A DNA stretch of 64,000 bases from Liolophura sinensis (GCF_032854445.1 NC_088300.1:36873608-36937607), one strand, 5' to 3'. Counted from the first letter of the stretch, positions 37,669-51,981 are shown. Numbers and translations: made by a program. Notes: generated by a model not told the origin, from the sequence alone.

Positions 37669-40600
37669 GTCGTTCAAAACTGATAAAAGCTCTTCCACGT
37701 TACTTGATTCGATACGTTTTGTAGCAAATGTTTTGGAAATATTTGTTTGGAAAATGGTGTTTCATGCTGTTTTGGAAATGGGTCGATTGATTTGTGATGA
37801 TCGAAGTGGACACGGTTTACGCATAGAACAGGAATGCACGTAGGACAAGCCTCTTAAATTAAATGGTACACCAGAATCTATCGTTTCGTCCATTTTTGTT
37901 GTACCGCGTTACATGCACAAGACGTGTGCTGTAGTAACAGAGCGTATGTATGTATTCTTTGAGCATTTTCTGCGGTGTTGTGGAGATGAGTGGGCTGCTC
38001 GGGGCGGCACAGAATGGTGAAAAGGGTGAAAGTGGGGAGGTGAACATCTGGAAATGGCTAACGTATACATTCGGAGGTAATATAGGCTTCCAGGCAGAAC
38101 ACTGATCTTTAAATTAGGAGAAAAAAAACTGGCGGCGGTCTTAAATCTGGGATTAATTGATGAGTACTAACGATTTTAGGTAAGATTCCTGGCCAGTCGT
38201 CAGGTATACCACTCGGCGGTGGTCTTTTCCTTTCGCATCCACGGAAGTCAGAATAACAAGTAACTATTTGCCCGGCGCTACAGGCTGATGTCAGAAGTGG
38301 GACCTGTGCATTGTCTACATAACACTATATTCGTTTACCAGTTGTATAGAGCCCCGCCTGAACATAATGTCTCTCACATACTCATGTCACCCACACTTGA
38401 ACGTGCCTGGCCATGTTTCCCCATAGGCCAATGGTTGCATCGCCTAGACAGCTCAGACTGTGTTTGTTCATCTGCACGGTATAACAGCTTGTCTTGGCTT
38501 ATCTGTAATCCAGTTAAGAAGGGAATCTTTTGTTAGAAAGTCCCTCACATTGTATAGATTTCAAAACGGTGCTGGTATTTTATTATATTATAAAATGTAA
38601 AAGTTGGAATAAAAATGAGGTAAAGTGACAACAGACCGGATTTCACTGGTAATGACCGTATGACAACTATCACACTGTCGTCCCTGGATTTACTCTTTAT
38701 GCTGTTGTTTTTGTATCAAACGTATCTCAACGGAGGGCTCTCTCAGTGACGAACGAGGCTTTCAAATCCTCCTTGAGCCCGCTCAGAAAGTTTATATTTT
38801 AAAATTGTCTTGCATTTTCGGTGGATTCTTCCCTGCAATTTAGTTCATCAATAAACGTGGTCCACGCCACGGGAGTAAACTATGTTTGAGCAAATTGTAG
38901 TGCTATTGTACTCAAAACAAACAAATAAGTAAACAAATAAATAAAAATTCATTCTCACAATTTGTTTTACAAATACGTTAAGGCTGTATCTGAGCTGAAG
39001 TAAAGAGCATTTCAGTATTTCAATTGAACAGTTGACAAGATGTAGGTGTTATGTAGGATAGATAAATGGAAGAAATCTTGAGTCATCTCATGTTTTTCGA
39101 TTCAAATCTGCACGCATGTTTATTCATTCCTGCTGTTGGTTTTTCAAGCACATGTGCTGACAGTAAAATGTAACTCCATTCTTTCTTTTTTTCGGAACAT
39201 ATCTGAGCTACACGTTTTCTTATCACCCCACATTTGGCAGCTCTCGTTATCAGAGAGCCCTGGGGAGTTATGTTTCTGAAGAGACTTGTGAAGAGTATAT
39301 CGTGGAGTCATACCCACTGCGATGCATTTCCTTTTTGAAAGATTTTTAGTTGAGACTAAGTTACTTATTGCAGCATCCTGCAGTAATCAGTGTTATATCT
39401 CCGCATCTTTCTGCTATCAGTCTGGCTAAAAAGGACGGTTTCGCCATAAGGTTATGTAAGAAGTTGTCTGTTAATTTACACGGATGTTTCACCATATGCC
39501 CGGCGGCTCCCAGCTGAGGGAAACTTTTTACCGTAACAGCTGTCAGCATATCAACTGAAATCGCCAAAAATCCCCGCACTTAAGTGGCTATTTGTATTTT
39601 TAAGGAATGGCTGCGCTGCGTTTATCTCCATGGTAGATGAGCGCGGTACCAATTTTTCCTCCTCACTAGTCCAACGGTAACTGCCATGTTTATTTTTTAT
39701 AGCACGACTTTTTAGTTTTTAGCTCCCAATGTTTTGCAGAGGTTGCTCTGGTAAGCAGCTAGAGTTAACCAGTAGAGCACAGGTCTGTTAGCGTATTACA
39801 CAACCTGTCCAGATGTAACTGACATTACTTACGGCTGTCATTGTTCGCAGTATTTATCCGGAGTTAGCTTAATACCCTTGCCGCTGCTGTATTAATCGGC
39901 TCAGACTGATGCTCTTAACGCTGATGAGGGTTTTGCTCTGAAGGTGCATGGTACCGGACTTGCGTGTTTTGATTGCTCCGCATCTGCAGTCAGCTGCCAA
40001 TCTACGTATGATCTGAAAACGACGATATCATTCAACAGGCTTTCAGGAACAAAACTAACAGCAATTAAATCTGATCGAGGTTCAAAATGTCTTCAAAAGT
40101 CCAACTGTGTCTTTGGTAAAACCTGCATAAAGAGGAATAGGACTAGAACAATTTCACAATTTTAACTTAATTTAATTCATGAACAGTTTACGACATATTA
40201 TGTCAGTTATGTGGTATGGCAGTTTGAAAGTGGGGATAAAATCACTTATGACTTGAATGTTGTAGGACAATGTATTTCAAACAATAATCGATCAATTAAT
40301 AAATGAATCGATCCATATAGTTACAATGTGAAGTGACAATTTCAGCTGTAACGATAGGCCCTGAAAGATCTGTGGTTAGCTTTCCCGAATACATTAACCA
40401 ATTCATCAGCAGGAATGGCCAACAAACACTAGCATGTACAACTGCAGCTACAAGCCACCAAGCGGATCTGTTGTTTGCATAATTCTGTAAAATTAACCGA
40501 TTGGTTTGTTCGCTGGTTATGCTCTCTTAGGCCTGAGCTCTCTGTTTCAGCACAATTGCTAACGAACTGTATGATAGCCGTTCTAACGCATTATCTCAGT

Positions 40601-43385
40601 CTGATCCTTAGTTCACTTCCCGAGCTATCTAAATGAGGCAGGGGCTGAAGGCTGCAGCTAGGCCACAGCTGTTTGAGGACGATAATAACTCCATTATAAC
40701 AAGGACTTTAAATCGATTTTATTAACAATTGCACCTTTTCTCTTATCTTTGAGATATCAGGAAGCCTTCATATTGATTGTTGGCATAAGGTCTGCCCCAT
40801 GATACAACATAGACCAGTCCAAGAGAGTCTGATACTCACACCGATTAACATTAACCACAGCTGTAATTAGAATATCAGCAGTTATATATACGATTTATCT
40901 TACAACCTGTAACTATTGGATAATTGAAGGAAACATTATTTCCATGTATACGACATTAACGTCTAATGCATCCACCTGAATGTAAATTAAATATCCAGTG
41001 TTGTCCATAATCCCTGTTCTAAGGGAACAAACGTTCTGATAATGAACCATGTGCTGTTATTAACCTAGATAAAAGGTGTAAATTTATATACGTACATTTG
41101 GATATTCTAAGATGAATTTAGTATAGAGCATCATAGGCCGTACAGTCTGAAAGGTGAATCATGTTACACCATGTTTCAGTGTTTATTAAATGTGATGACA
41201 ACGTAGCATTTTGAGTAAATAGCATTTTGCATGTAACATCTCATTTGCATATTTTCCCCTAAATTTTGTTTTAGCCATGGTGCCCGGCGGATCTGTAAGT
41301 TACCACTATTGAACCATTAAAAGCCACTAGGATAAACCCCAAAATGAGGTAAATTCACAAGAGGCTGGGTTTCACTGCTTATTTATGCGTGTGCCCATTT
41401 GCCAACCGTCATATTGTCGCTGCTCTGGTTTACTCTATACGATAGAGAATTACGATTATTTATTACGTGATACACACGGACGTATTTTAGAATGAACCTC
41501 GCGCGCTGTTATATTTTGGATAGATTTCAATAGTTTTAATTAAGATTAATCTTTATCAAGACAGCTCCAATTCTGTGACTCGTGGTTTGTGATGAATAAT
41601 GTGGTCGAACACCAAATTCAGATGAAGCCAAATGATATTATAATAGCTCTGAGTAATCATTTATTCTTCACTGACTTGATCGTTTAAGTGTATTTTGCGT
41701 TGATAACGAATGGATGTCACATGTGTGTCTGAGTGGATTTAGCGATGAACATGTTGGACACAGATTTGGTACTGACCATCACCAAGCGGACTGACCCAGC
41801 ACTTAGTCTGTCATCGAACCCTAATGAGACACGTGGGCAAGATGACCAGTGGACTGGACACTGGTAAAGTACCACTAATCATTTCAGTAATTAGTGACCA
41901 CTATAATTAGAGCTACAAAGACATTTTATCCGCCTTATGAAGCCCAATTATGATTTGGTTTCGTGAGCCGACAGAGCAGGACTGATGATTTTGTACGTCT
42001 CCCACGCACGGTAGGACTATATGTCAGAACAAAGGCTCAGTGGCGAAGTTTCTGCTAGACCTGAGCCAGTGTCCACCTTTCGCCCAGTCGACCTGCTTAC
42101 ATTGGCTGGACAAATCATATCTTGCTGTAGCCTGAGGGGACGTTTTCGTGAAATCGCTAATTTCAACATTTATTGCTTTTCGTATGGAACGAGAGAAAGA
42201 CATGCAACTCTCGACGTGCCCCGACACTAATTGATTCTAATTTCACCCCCACGATATTATTAAAATGGAAGGCCGAGCTTTGAGCACCAAGATGAATTTC
42301 GCCCGCGGAAACGCAAAAACGTTTTGAAAACAGCACTCAGGTTTCTGTAACTGTCGTCAACTTTTCAGAGTTTCTCGCGCTAATTGCGCTGGACCCCAGC
42401 CCTCGCTACTAACCCCTATCCCCTCTTCAGGTCACTGAACCGTGGCCTTCTTTCACTGTGCAGAAAATGGCTCGAGCCCTTTTGAATCCAACTCCACTTG
42501 CACAAAAAGACAGCATTTACGACAAACAATCACTTGAATGTGTTTTTTAGATTCAATATTTGCTCTTACCGGCGATACGCCTTATATCCTCGTGCGGGAC
42601 AAGGGCTTATCGTGCGAACACTGGATTTGTATTCGGACCTCCGAAAAACTTCATAATTGGAAACTTGGTAATGCGTGCCAGCTTCATCACGTGGTTTATC
42701 TCAACGCGAAAAAGCAAAACATAACCACGTGACAAGCATGCATAACGTGGGATCGTCTGCGTCCAACCATACTCCGATTTTCATGACTTCGGACAAAGAG
42801 AAGAAGCAATCACAAAGTTACCAAGGGCAAAAATAAGAACAATGCTTGTGTCACTTGCTTTCCTTTGATCTCGGTGCAGGACGCGGGGGTGAGGCGACCT
42901 CAGAAATGATAGCGGTGCGGGGCGGGTTGTTAGCCCTGTTAGGGAACTAGTAATTATATTCTCTTTGAACCATCGTTTAAAAGTGAAGTTGCGAAGCCAT
43001 CTAGCGTGGCGTTTTAAAGTCTTCTTCATAAAACCTCGTGCAGACGATGCCACTGGATCTGGCGTCTAATGACAGGCTAGTGTTAACGCACTGTGAATAT
43101 CATATTAATGTCGAAAATTTTGTGAAAATTATGGGTTTCAAATACATGGATGAAACCCCATTCTGCGAGAGATTTGCTCTGAGAGTTGTCTTCTTAAACG
43201 TCCCTTTCTTTGTCTGGGGCAACTTCGAAGACTACGGATGTTTAAAGATATAGTGAAATCAACAGTATCTACGTTTTTTCTAATTCCATATGCCTCTGCA
43301 TCATTTTAATCATATATCAGTGAATCGCCATCTCTCAGGTTAACTTTCCTCCCCACGCTTTCATTTTAATCAAACAATGTCGACA
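37669..43385. other. Non-coding stretch, no gene seen
   Basis: Unique sequence. A GC-richer part at about 42000-43030 contains short open frames on both strands (for example 42781-43053, minus) without recognisable domains or convincing splice signals. Nothing else is supported. Confidence 0.55.
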
Positions 43386-43526
43386 TTTATTTATTATTTA
43401 TTTGCTTGTTGTTTTACGCTGTACTCAATAATATTTCACTTATACGAAGGCGACCAGCATTATGGTTGGAGGAAATCGGGCACAGCCCGAGGGAAACCAC
43501 GACCATCCGCAAGTTGCTGGAAGATA
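43386..43526 (-). mobile_element. SINE family C fragment
   Basis: The copy reads TTTATTTATTATTTATTTGC, then GTTTTACGCTGTACTCAATA, ATATTTCACTTATACGA, CCAGCATTATGG, and CGGGCACAGCCCGAGGGAAA, CCACGACCATCCGCAAGTTG. It retains the CGGGCACAGCCCG hairpin that the copy at 51779-51981 lacks. It is cut off before the tRNA-like head, so it is 5' truncated. The two plus-strand open frames over it are artefacts. Confidence 0.85.
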
Positions 43527-46199
43527 AGGGGATACCTTATGAAAGTATTGCTAACGCGGGCAGACGAAGTGGTGTGTGCGATCTTTAGGTATGATTTCTT
43601 AAAATTATTCTGATCCATTTTATCATATTCTTTGACTTCTTGAGTAAGTTATGACATTTCAAAGAACAAAATAGTCATTGTATTATAGACTCGTACTGTG
43701 TGATGACTTCACCAATTTAGATTAAAACACACCAGAGCGCTTGCTTGTATGTATAGGACCCCTGCGTATATCAGGAAGTTACATATCAAGTGCAGCGAGA
43801 ACATGGACTTACGAATTCTCCACATTTTACCAAGGGGCATCTGCACTTTCACTCTGTTTATTCACTGGTTTCTAAACTTCCTGCTAATAGAACCCTGCCT
43901 GTGAAAATTAGCAGAAAAATAGAAAGCCGTACCTGTCGTGGTCTGGAGGAGGAAATTCCCCAGGCTTGTTTATGTTTAGGACAGACAAGCCCCATCCTTC
44001 TGTTTAAGCCTTACAAGGCAGATCCAGAGCTCCAGCCAGTGCCTATAAGAATAACATTTACAATATCTTAGGGCTTTCGCAGCTTTGTGGCATATGGCAG
44101 GAACCTGCAATCTGTCTGCATCTGTTTAACATCCAATGCTCTCTGTACAGTTTTAAAGCTGAAGATGTCGTGCAGTGTACATCCACGATTACCGAATATT
44201 TTGATGATGTACCTTATATTTTGCAGACTCTTACACACGCCCTGTATTCAAAAACAATCCTCTATGAACAGTTTTGGTCATTTCTTGTGTCAGAGCGACA
44301 GAGCACGGTTTTGCACATCATATGACTTCGCTCTGAATGCTGCTGAAATTTTGCTTTTTTAAAATACTTTTCTTTTGGTGTCTTGTCTTCTTTTCACACT
44401 TGTTCAAAACATATTGCATGTGGGACACCAGAAATACAGAAGTCTTTCTGCCCATGCTGAAAGCGACCCGTGGGGAGGCATAGGGTATACGTGTCTGTAA
44501 ACCAATATGGGCCAAACCTGCCACGCAAAGTTGGGGGGACTATGGGGCTATTTATAAACCGACTTCGTATCCGATGACAGGTCTCAAACGTAGACCAGAG
44601 CGAGCGTGGCGAACCCGTTTCCCGACGATTTGGGTTGTGCCGGCTAGATTTTAAAATAATCAATGGGCGTGTATAAAATTCCCTGAAATAAATGAATGGC
44701 TGAGATCTTCCTCCTGGGCGTTCTTGTTGCGGAAGAAAAGACAAACAAATAATAAAAAAGTGCACAAGGTGTTGGTATAAATAGGACGGACCTGACTCAC
44801 CGCGGACGCGAAACAGTAGTCGTTGATAAACTGCCCTCATTAGCATAACTTTGGGACACAGGTTTATTTCCAGTTGTTCCTGAACAAAAGTGGCCTGTTG
44901 TTAGGATTTGAAAAGGTTTTGAGATTCCTGAGCGGTCCCTTGAGAATTGTAACCTTTGCCTAGGTCAAAGCTGAAGTCGAATGTTTGTAATTCCCTGGCA
45001 TTTTCTGGCATTTCGTCGTCCTTGGAAAGAATTTATTCCTTGATTTACGCAGATGTTAACTTGCGAAGTAAGCGCGTTATTCAACGGTGGTATTGGGTGC
45101 ATTATGTTTATGTGCTCTGTTGTGGTAAAATATGAAGACGTTTTGGGGAGAGCATGTAGGGGAAACAACGGCTAAATCACAAACTGTCTTTGCTACTCAT
45201 ATATCTATCATTTCTTAGTTTAGTTAAATTACATGCTAATTTTTGTTTCATACATTATTGCATTAGTGTTTATTAAATGTGACGTGGACACTTCACATTT
45301 TCCTTCTGCCGACAATTTCAAAATGTAACACGACACAGAAAGACTTCTTCCACGCTTTCATATGATTTGATATCTCGCTTCAACGCTGTAGTCAAACACA
45401 AATCTTTTATCAAATAGAAATTATTATGAACGTTAGCGGGATACCGCCCTGGCCACTAAGTCCGCCTTGCTCTCTGTCACATTGATGTGATGTAGTGTCA
45501 CATTCAGTACTCAGTTTTTGTAGGGAAAACCGTCACTGCTTCTTGAAGTTTAAGCAATCTCTTTAAAGACTGTCAACTGTTCCTAATATTATGTGACGGC
45601 TTGATTGAAACTGCCAGTCAGTGTTCATAAAGATATATGGCGTTCACACACATTCGTGTATAGTTCTGCTATGAAAACATGGCTGTATAAATTAATATTT
45701 TGTAAGTTTAGCTTGAGGGAGGATACGACTGTCTCTTTGATCCGTGCAGATGCTTGGTCTGGAGGCTTATTTGATAACGACATGAAGAAGGATAAAAAAA
45801 AATATAACCGGGTTGTTTGGTTTAGTAATGATAGTATACAGCCCTTAGTTGTAGAGAACCCAGCTTCGTTGTACATTAACTGGCTAGCTGTCGTATTAGG
45901 ATTGAAGTTAATATATCATGGTTGGGTCTCGGAGAGTGTTAGACAACTGACATAGCCGTTGTGTTGAGGCCGGCATCCCCGGCTAGCTCTGATCCTTCTT
46001 ATATCCTTGCTTCACCTGATCGCCGCACATATACCTCCGGGGAAACCTCCTGCGAATCGATAGCAGTAATAGTGTATCGGCCAGTAACTGTGTAAACTAG
46101 CCAACACTGACTGCCCTTAATTCCGGCGCATATCACTTACATATAAGCTTATTATCGAAACCAATTTTATACTGATACCTCCTCGTTAAGGTTTGAGGC

Positions 46200-47300
46200 C
46201 AGGCCTTAGTTCTCGCCGGACGGAGTGACACGCTGTGGAGTAGCGGGCACAGAGGACGTCTGATTTTCACACATCGTCACACAAACCGCCAACACAAGCA
46301 AGCCTCTTTGCTTTCTCAAATTGGGTTTCTGCAGGATGATAGCGTAACGGTTTGCGTGGGAGAAGAACGGTCCGAGACGGTCCGCCTTCCGCATCTGCTC
46401 TGTCGCGCGGAGACAGGCTCGGCGCAAGAAAGATACACCGATATGGTGTGAACAGTGCCTCTGATAGAACATAAATAATAATTAATGGGTTATTTATCGT
46501 GAGAATTCGGCTATTCAGTAAGTGCCATAGATGTCCAATTTCGTGAAGAGTCCAGGCCCGAAGTCCCCAGAAGCCGGCTTAAATCGCTGGGCTATTTGAC
46601 TCGACGGAAAGGTATCAGTAAAATTTCTACAAGAGGAGAGAAAACAAAGAGTGTTCGTTGGTTGAATTGACTGGTCATCATTAGACAGAGCCCATAACCA
46701 CCGCACACACCGCTGAGAACTTCTTCAATGCCCGAGGGGAGCTTTTGTTCGAGGTGCTTTGACAAGCTCCTGTCCTCGGACAATGGCTCTTGGTGCTATG
46801 GCAGTGTGTAGTCCGCGTGGCAAGGCGAGACTGACCAGTGTAGCACACCAGGCGGTGACGATATAACGGCCGAGGGGAGGGAGCAAGAGACTGTGATTCC
46901 AGATAACAGGGCTGATAAATGGGCCGAAGGGCCAATGCGAACTGACCGCCGCGCTAAGAATAGTACTAGTGCAGTGGGGCCTGCAGGACAGCTCGCTGTG
47001 GTGTGAATGTGCTGTCTTACGGCAGAATCTGCAGCCAGGCCGTCCCAAGGACAGACGACCAATACAACCGCAGGGTTCATTGGACACAGGACGGCTAGGA
47101 GTAATCCTGCAGCCAACCGTGTGCCGTCTTATTGAGAGTGGACAATTCTCAGGGAACTGCCTATAGTCTGTGATTCTCGACAAGCCATGCTCATGAGCTG
47201 GGTCTATAACTACTTCTACTACAACTATAACTAACTTCGTTTTCAGCTTTGGAGTTTGAGCGACAAAAAGCTTCGAACAACGTATTGCTAGCATTGGACG
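46200..47300. promoter_or_regulatory. GC-rich island, candidate promoter or enhancer
   Basis: This is the longest GC-rich segment in the window. It contains AACCACCGCA (46696-46705, RUNX-like), CTTTGA (46757-46762, TCF/LEF-like) and ACAATGG (46780-46786, Sox-like) within about 90 bases, and AATTAATGGGTTATTTAT near 46482. Three overlapping minus-strand frames (46681-46935, 46725-47294, 46796-47116) stay open in different phases, which is what GC-rich non-coding DNA does. No TATA box or recognisable exon is seen. Confidence 0.3.
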
Positions 47301-50300
47301 TAGGAATTAGCCTTTTCTGATCGTAACCGATTTCACGGGAATTGTGCTCGGCATTGACTTGAGGCTTATTACGAGAGGTCTCCAACAACCAAAACCTCAA
47401 GTGAGTTAACTTTGTGTAGTCGCCATTCGCATTAGACATAAAGGGATCGGACACCCTGTGCGATTGGCATTAAATTAAGTAAAGGGCCGCGTGGTAAAAG
47501 ATGGATTTTTGTGGGCAGATTTGTACGAGTGACTATCAGGAGATTGTGAATTGCACATCGAGGGTCATGGAATGTTACTTACATGCTAATTGGATTGTGG
47601 AGTAAACCCAATTTCACAAATATCGGATTACTTTCGCTTGGAAAAAGTTTCTCAATTGTGATTTGTAGCACGAATGAACCGAGGTGAATTGGATGGATTT
47701 ACGTCCGGGAAAAACGAACGAAGAGGAGTATATGGTATTAGCCCTCTATCAGTGAAAATGCCTTTTGTTTCCACACTTAGAGCATCATTGATGTTAGTGT
47801 GAATAATTGTTTCTGAAATATCAGAATTGGTTGGGAGGTTGAGCAAGCACTTGGAATTACGTGAAGCCTCCATTTCCTCAACCCAAGTGTCTATCAGACA
47901 ATTCCCCTGGTCTCCCCCGCAATCAGCCCGACTGTTCAGCTTCCATCGACTGATTGTGTGCTTGCGACATCAGCGGAACTCACTGAAGGAAAAAGTCAAT
48001 GAAAAAGAATTAATTCTAGAATAGAATCATCGGGGAAGGCCGCGCAAGGCCGATAGCTATCTATAGCGGTCAGCAATACCCTAGTAGCCTCTGTGGTAAG
48101 TACTGGCTACCTTTCATCCTCTTGTCTTTCTATTGACCATCGCCTATCAACACACCTTCCCTTGCACGGCATGTCAAAATTGTTTGCTGAAAGCTTACCG
48201 TATAATTAAAAGTATTTTTTATAGTTGATAAGTGCAATGTTCTTTATGGATAATGGTGTTTTTTGCTTTGATGATGTTGTTTGTCCAGGATTCGAGACAT
48301 CGGCTTTCATGTGCGTATGAATATATGTGTTTTACAACGTCAACACTCAGATTAATTTCAAAAATATCTCTGTAAAGCCTTTAAAATGTGTTTTTAGGTA
48401 ATATTTGTAGACGGTAATCAGTACGTTATGACAGAGATCGTTCATACGTTAACTCATCGAAACCATGCATCTTTAAGGGTGCAGAAGCCATAGCTTGACC
48501 CCAATGCTGACTAAAAATAATACGTCGAAAAATGTGAGTTTTATTTGCAAGGCTGCTTATTGTGTGTTTCCGTTTGAAATGTCGCATTCCACTAACTGCT
48601 GGAGGCCAGCTGAGGTCGTTTTGCAGGTAAATGTCTATAATTACATGATGGCTTTCCGTGATGTTGTGCAAGTTGTTTTCTTTCCACACCGCAGCTGAAA
48701 GAATCATTTCAACCCGGTGGGTCTCCTATATGAGTACCTCCTACTTACAATAGAGATACCCTATTTTGCTCTTCTTAGATTACTAATAACTGCCTCACTG
48801 GCACGGAAGTTTTACATGTAACGCCACCGCACAGTAGTTGAAGTACCGTTATGAGGCATAAGAGAATACTTAATGATTAATGATAAATAGTATTGGCGGG
48901 GACCTGGTCGAAACGGAGATCAAGTAATCAGGGGGAATTACTCCGCCGCCTATTAACCCTTATGATGTTCATCTTGTTATGATGATACATCCGGCGTGAG
49001 AAGCAGTCTTTGGAGCCATTTTGAATACATATCTATACGATGATTCCTAATAATGGTACCCTGGCCCAGACGGCAGTATTAAAGCTCTGGTTGAGTGTAC
49101 GTAGCCTATTCCCAGCTGTTTGGCAATTGGAGCCGCCTGCTACATCTGCTCCTCTCTTATCTGCTATGGGAGGGAGCATGGGATCAGCTAACGGCGGCCT
49201 TGAGGCTGTATCTACACGAGGTTTGGCAGCAGTCGAGTATCAGCCACATCGTATCCTCCAGAGCCAGCTACATCTTTCCGGGAACATGTACGGAGTTTGA
49301 CTGACTAGTATATTGTATGATTTGCATCGATCCACTCGCTGTATTCCCTGTACTATACTGCATGTTTTCTACACAAATCAATGGTGTATTCAAGCGTGAG
49401 ATCCGTCACGTTAATAGAGTCCAAGCATTTGTCGATTGACTGCTATAAACTACATACGTGTCTGCAAAGGTATCAATACAGAGGCTATTCACCTTTGGCG
49501 GATGAGTGTTTGCAATTGAAAGTCTGATTACACTTCTGACTTGCACCCAACGCTTTTATTGAGAATCTCCTCAAACTAAGTAGTCCTACAACTCACACGA
49601 GTTCACGAAATAAACAGTTTGGTTTTTGAGATTCACCCCATTGTGAACTACTTTCTCACATAACAATTTAGGTAATATAATAAAGTCAGATGATTATTAC
49701 TATGAATAAACGAGAAATGTTTCCTGCACCAGGAACCTGCTTTCGATGCTTTTATTCATCACAGAATCACACGTCTAAATAAATAATTAAAACAGTAATA
49801 AATATTATGCATAGCCATGTTGACGAATTGATAGATATTTGTCTGCTTTCATTTTTGGATTGGAATTAAACACATCAGTCATATTATACTAGCATGTGAA
49901 GCTCCAAAATAATATGGCATAATCGTGAGGTGGAAATATTTTATCTGGACAGTGCAAGTCTTCCTGTTTGGCAGCGTCATTGTGCTGCTTTTCTTATACC
50001 GCTTACATTATACGAAAAAGGGCGAAATCTGATGGGTTAATAGAAATCAAAACACCTGCCCTTTGTGAAAAGGACGTAAGCCTTCAAGTCATCTTTCTTT
50101 TTATATTTTGGCTTACTTTTTCCATTCGCTAGTCATTTCTTTTCCTACCGCCTGGAGTTTTAAATGTGTTTATCTTAATGGAAACATTCTCAGTTTAATA
50201 TAATTTCCTCCCTATAGATCATGATATCATAAATATGTCAGCTTTCCTGCACGGGGTATGATAATTATGGGCAGAAAGCCTGCTCTGAGTGCACTTTATG

Positions 50301-50593
50301 ACCAAAGCTTCCATCGGGTATATTAACTTTTATGTCCTTTTTATTGTCTTTGTCTTGATAACTCATTTGTATTGGTCGGACAAGACAGCCTCGGTGGGTC
50401 GCGCAATTACCACAACTTGCGGGTAGCCCGCTGAGTGGGCCAAAGTTCCTTAAACCGGAATATTCACTTAATTCAAAATGAAATCGTGTCAGTTTTTACC
50501 AAAGAACAAGTTTGAAAAAAGTGCCTAAAATGGTGTTAAGGTACCTCGTTTCAGATTCACCTAATATGTTATCTGGTGTGTGAGCCGGGATGG

Positions 50594-50614
50594 TTTTTTT
50601 TTTTTTTTTTTTTT
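50594..50614. repeat. Poly-T run of 21
   Basis: Uninterrupted T tract. It could be the complement of the poly-A tail of a retroposed sequence lying to its right, but no such sequence or target-site duplication is recognisable. Confidence 0.85.
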
Positions 50615-51778
50615 GAGGATCGCTTACATAAATGGATATGTTCCTATTGGCTGATGTCTATAATTGATTTGGTGTTGCACTAGATCCAAAATCAGATTTA
50701 AAAACTAGTTGAGCTGTGTAGCCGGACACACTAATACGTGAGAAAGGATAACAATGCTGTCTGATTGGATCTCGAGTCTTCCTGGTTGTAATGGAGGATC
50801 CATCTGGCCGGAAGGTCAGATGGAAACCAGCTTTACAAACATATAACCTGGAAAAGATAAGCGTGCATGGTTAACACATTTTGGGTTAACTTCTATTGAA
50901 CGGGAGAAATATGGTGACTGGTAATGTGCCTAATGGGTTGGAAATAATAACAAATATTTTCTGTAACTGGTCCCGCTGAAATATATTACAGATTTCTTTA
51001 AAGGAGTCATGACTAAACACGGAAATTGCAATGCTCACGAAACAAAACGTTGCAAAATATGAGAGATAGACGAAGTTAATGAGTGAAAGATGTAATGTCA
51101 ATTTGACATCATTTGGACGAGGACGGCTATTTCGCGTTTGTTTCCGTAACTATTTGTTTTTAAATTATGCATTGGATTTGAAACAGACATCTGTAGTGAA
51201 CACTTTCCAATATTAAGCGAAAAGCGCATGTGCAATGAAAGGAAAGAAAGACTTAAGAGTCAAGAGATCCACCAACTATTTTACTTCATCTTTTCTGTCA
51301 AGGGATTGAAGGCTTCACTTTACGTTGTTAGCATCCGCCAGTGGCTTATGCGTCAGCGTATATCAATACGCAGATGACATGTTGGTGATACGTCTTATCT
51401 GACCAGTCAAGATTTGGATCACAGTGAAGTCAAGTCTGATTCACGCTCTCAATGGCTTCGTCAGGGAGATTTTACTATATGCAGTTCAGATCACAACGAT
51501 TATCTGTAAATCTTTAATATTCTTGAATTCACATTGGGCAGAGCGGACGTCTTGCGATAAGGATGGGTAAATTGGAATGGTAAAGCTTTCTCAGAATCAT
51601 ATCGTCAGAATTCTACTGGTGGTTCAGAAATGTTATGCGTTTCTCCCAAATTATAGTGTTATGATCGTGATTCTGTAATCTGGATGCTACGGACCATGCA
51701 TTGGTTTTTAAAAGTATGCATGGTACCCACTGAGCATGTAGAGCTTCACCTGGCTCAGCCAGTACAATGCTCAGAAAT

Positions 51779-51981
51779 ATTTATTTATTTGATTGGTGTT
51801 TTACGCCGTACTCAAGAATATTTCACTCGTACGACGGCGGCCAGCATTATGGTGGGGGGAAACCCACGACCATCCGCAGGTTGCTGGCAGACCTTCCCAC
51901 GTACGGCCGGAGAGGAAGCCAGCATGAGCTGGACTTGAACTCACAGCGACCGCATTGGTGAGAGACTCCTGGGTCATTACG
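51779..51981 (-). mobile_element. tRNA-related SINE, family C, near-complete copy
   Basis: On the minus strand a tRNA-like head (about 51915-51981) carries the B-box-like GTTCAAGTCC (complement of GGACTTGAAC at 51931-51940). The conserved body follows, with GGCCGTACGTGGGAAGG and GCGGATGGTCGTGGGTTT, and the element ends in AATCAAATAAATAAATA. Target-site duplications TGCTCAGAAAT (51768-51778) and TGCTCAGGAAT (51982-51992) differ at one base. Compared with 43386-43526 it has lost the CGGGCACAGCCCG hairpin between two GGGAAA-like words. The body resembles deeply conserved SINE domains described in molluscs; the exact family is not verified. Confidence 0.88.

Larger units (their letters stand above)
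43527..51767. other. Non-coding stretch with a GC-rich island
   Basis: No gene is supported. The region includes the GC-rich island at 46200-47300 (listed), an open-on-both-strands segment at 48426-48707, and a 21-base T run at 50594-50614. Minus-strand frames at 44394-44846 (150 codons) and 46725-47294 (189 codons) are the longest in the window but have no recognisable domain and are contradicted by overlapping frames. Confidence 0.5.

Noticed and set aside
43790-44071. 93-codon plus-strand frame with protein-like composition
   Set aside because: It starts at a GTG, not an ATG; there is no clear acceptor site upstream and no recognisable family. Left as non-coding.
44775-44800. TATAAATAGG, a possible TATA box
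   Set aside because: No initiator or recognisable coding start follows within a sensible distance, and such words are frequent in AT-rich DNA.
44394-44846. 150-codon minus-strand open frame
   Set aside because: A few frames of this length are expected by chance in 64 kb of such DNA, and the translation shows no recognisable motif or family.
46725-47294. Longest open frame in the window (189 codons, minus)
   Set aside because: It lies in GC-rich DNA where stops are rarer, overlaps other open frames in different phases, has no recognisable domain and no convincing start or exon context.
51241-51402. Plus-strand peptide YQYADDMLVI resembling the reverse-transcriptase YADD motif
   Set aside because: Stops lie shortly before (51310) and after it, no other RT block can be found in any frame nearby, and a four-residue core is easily met by chance.
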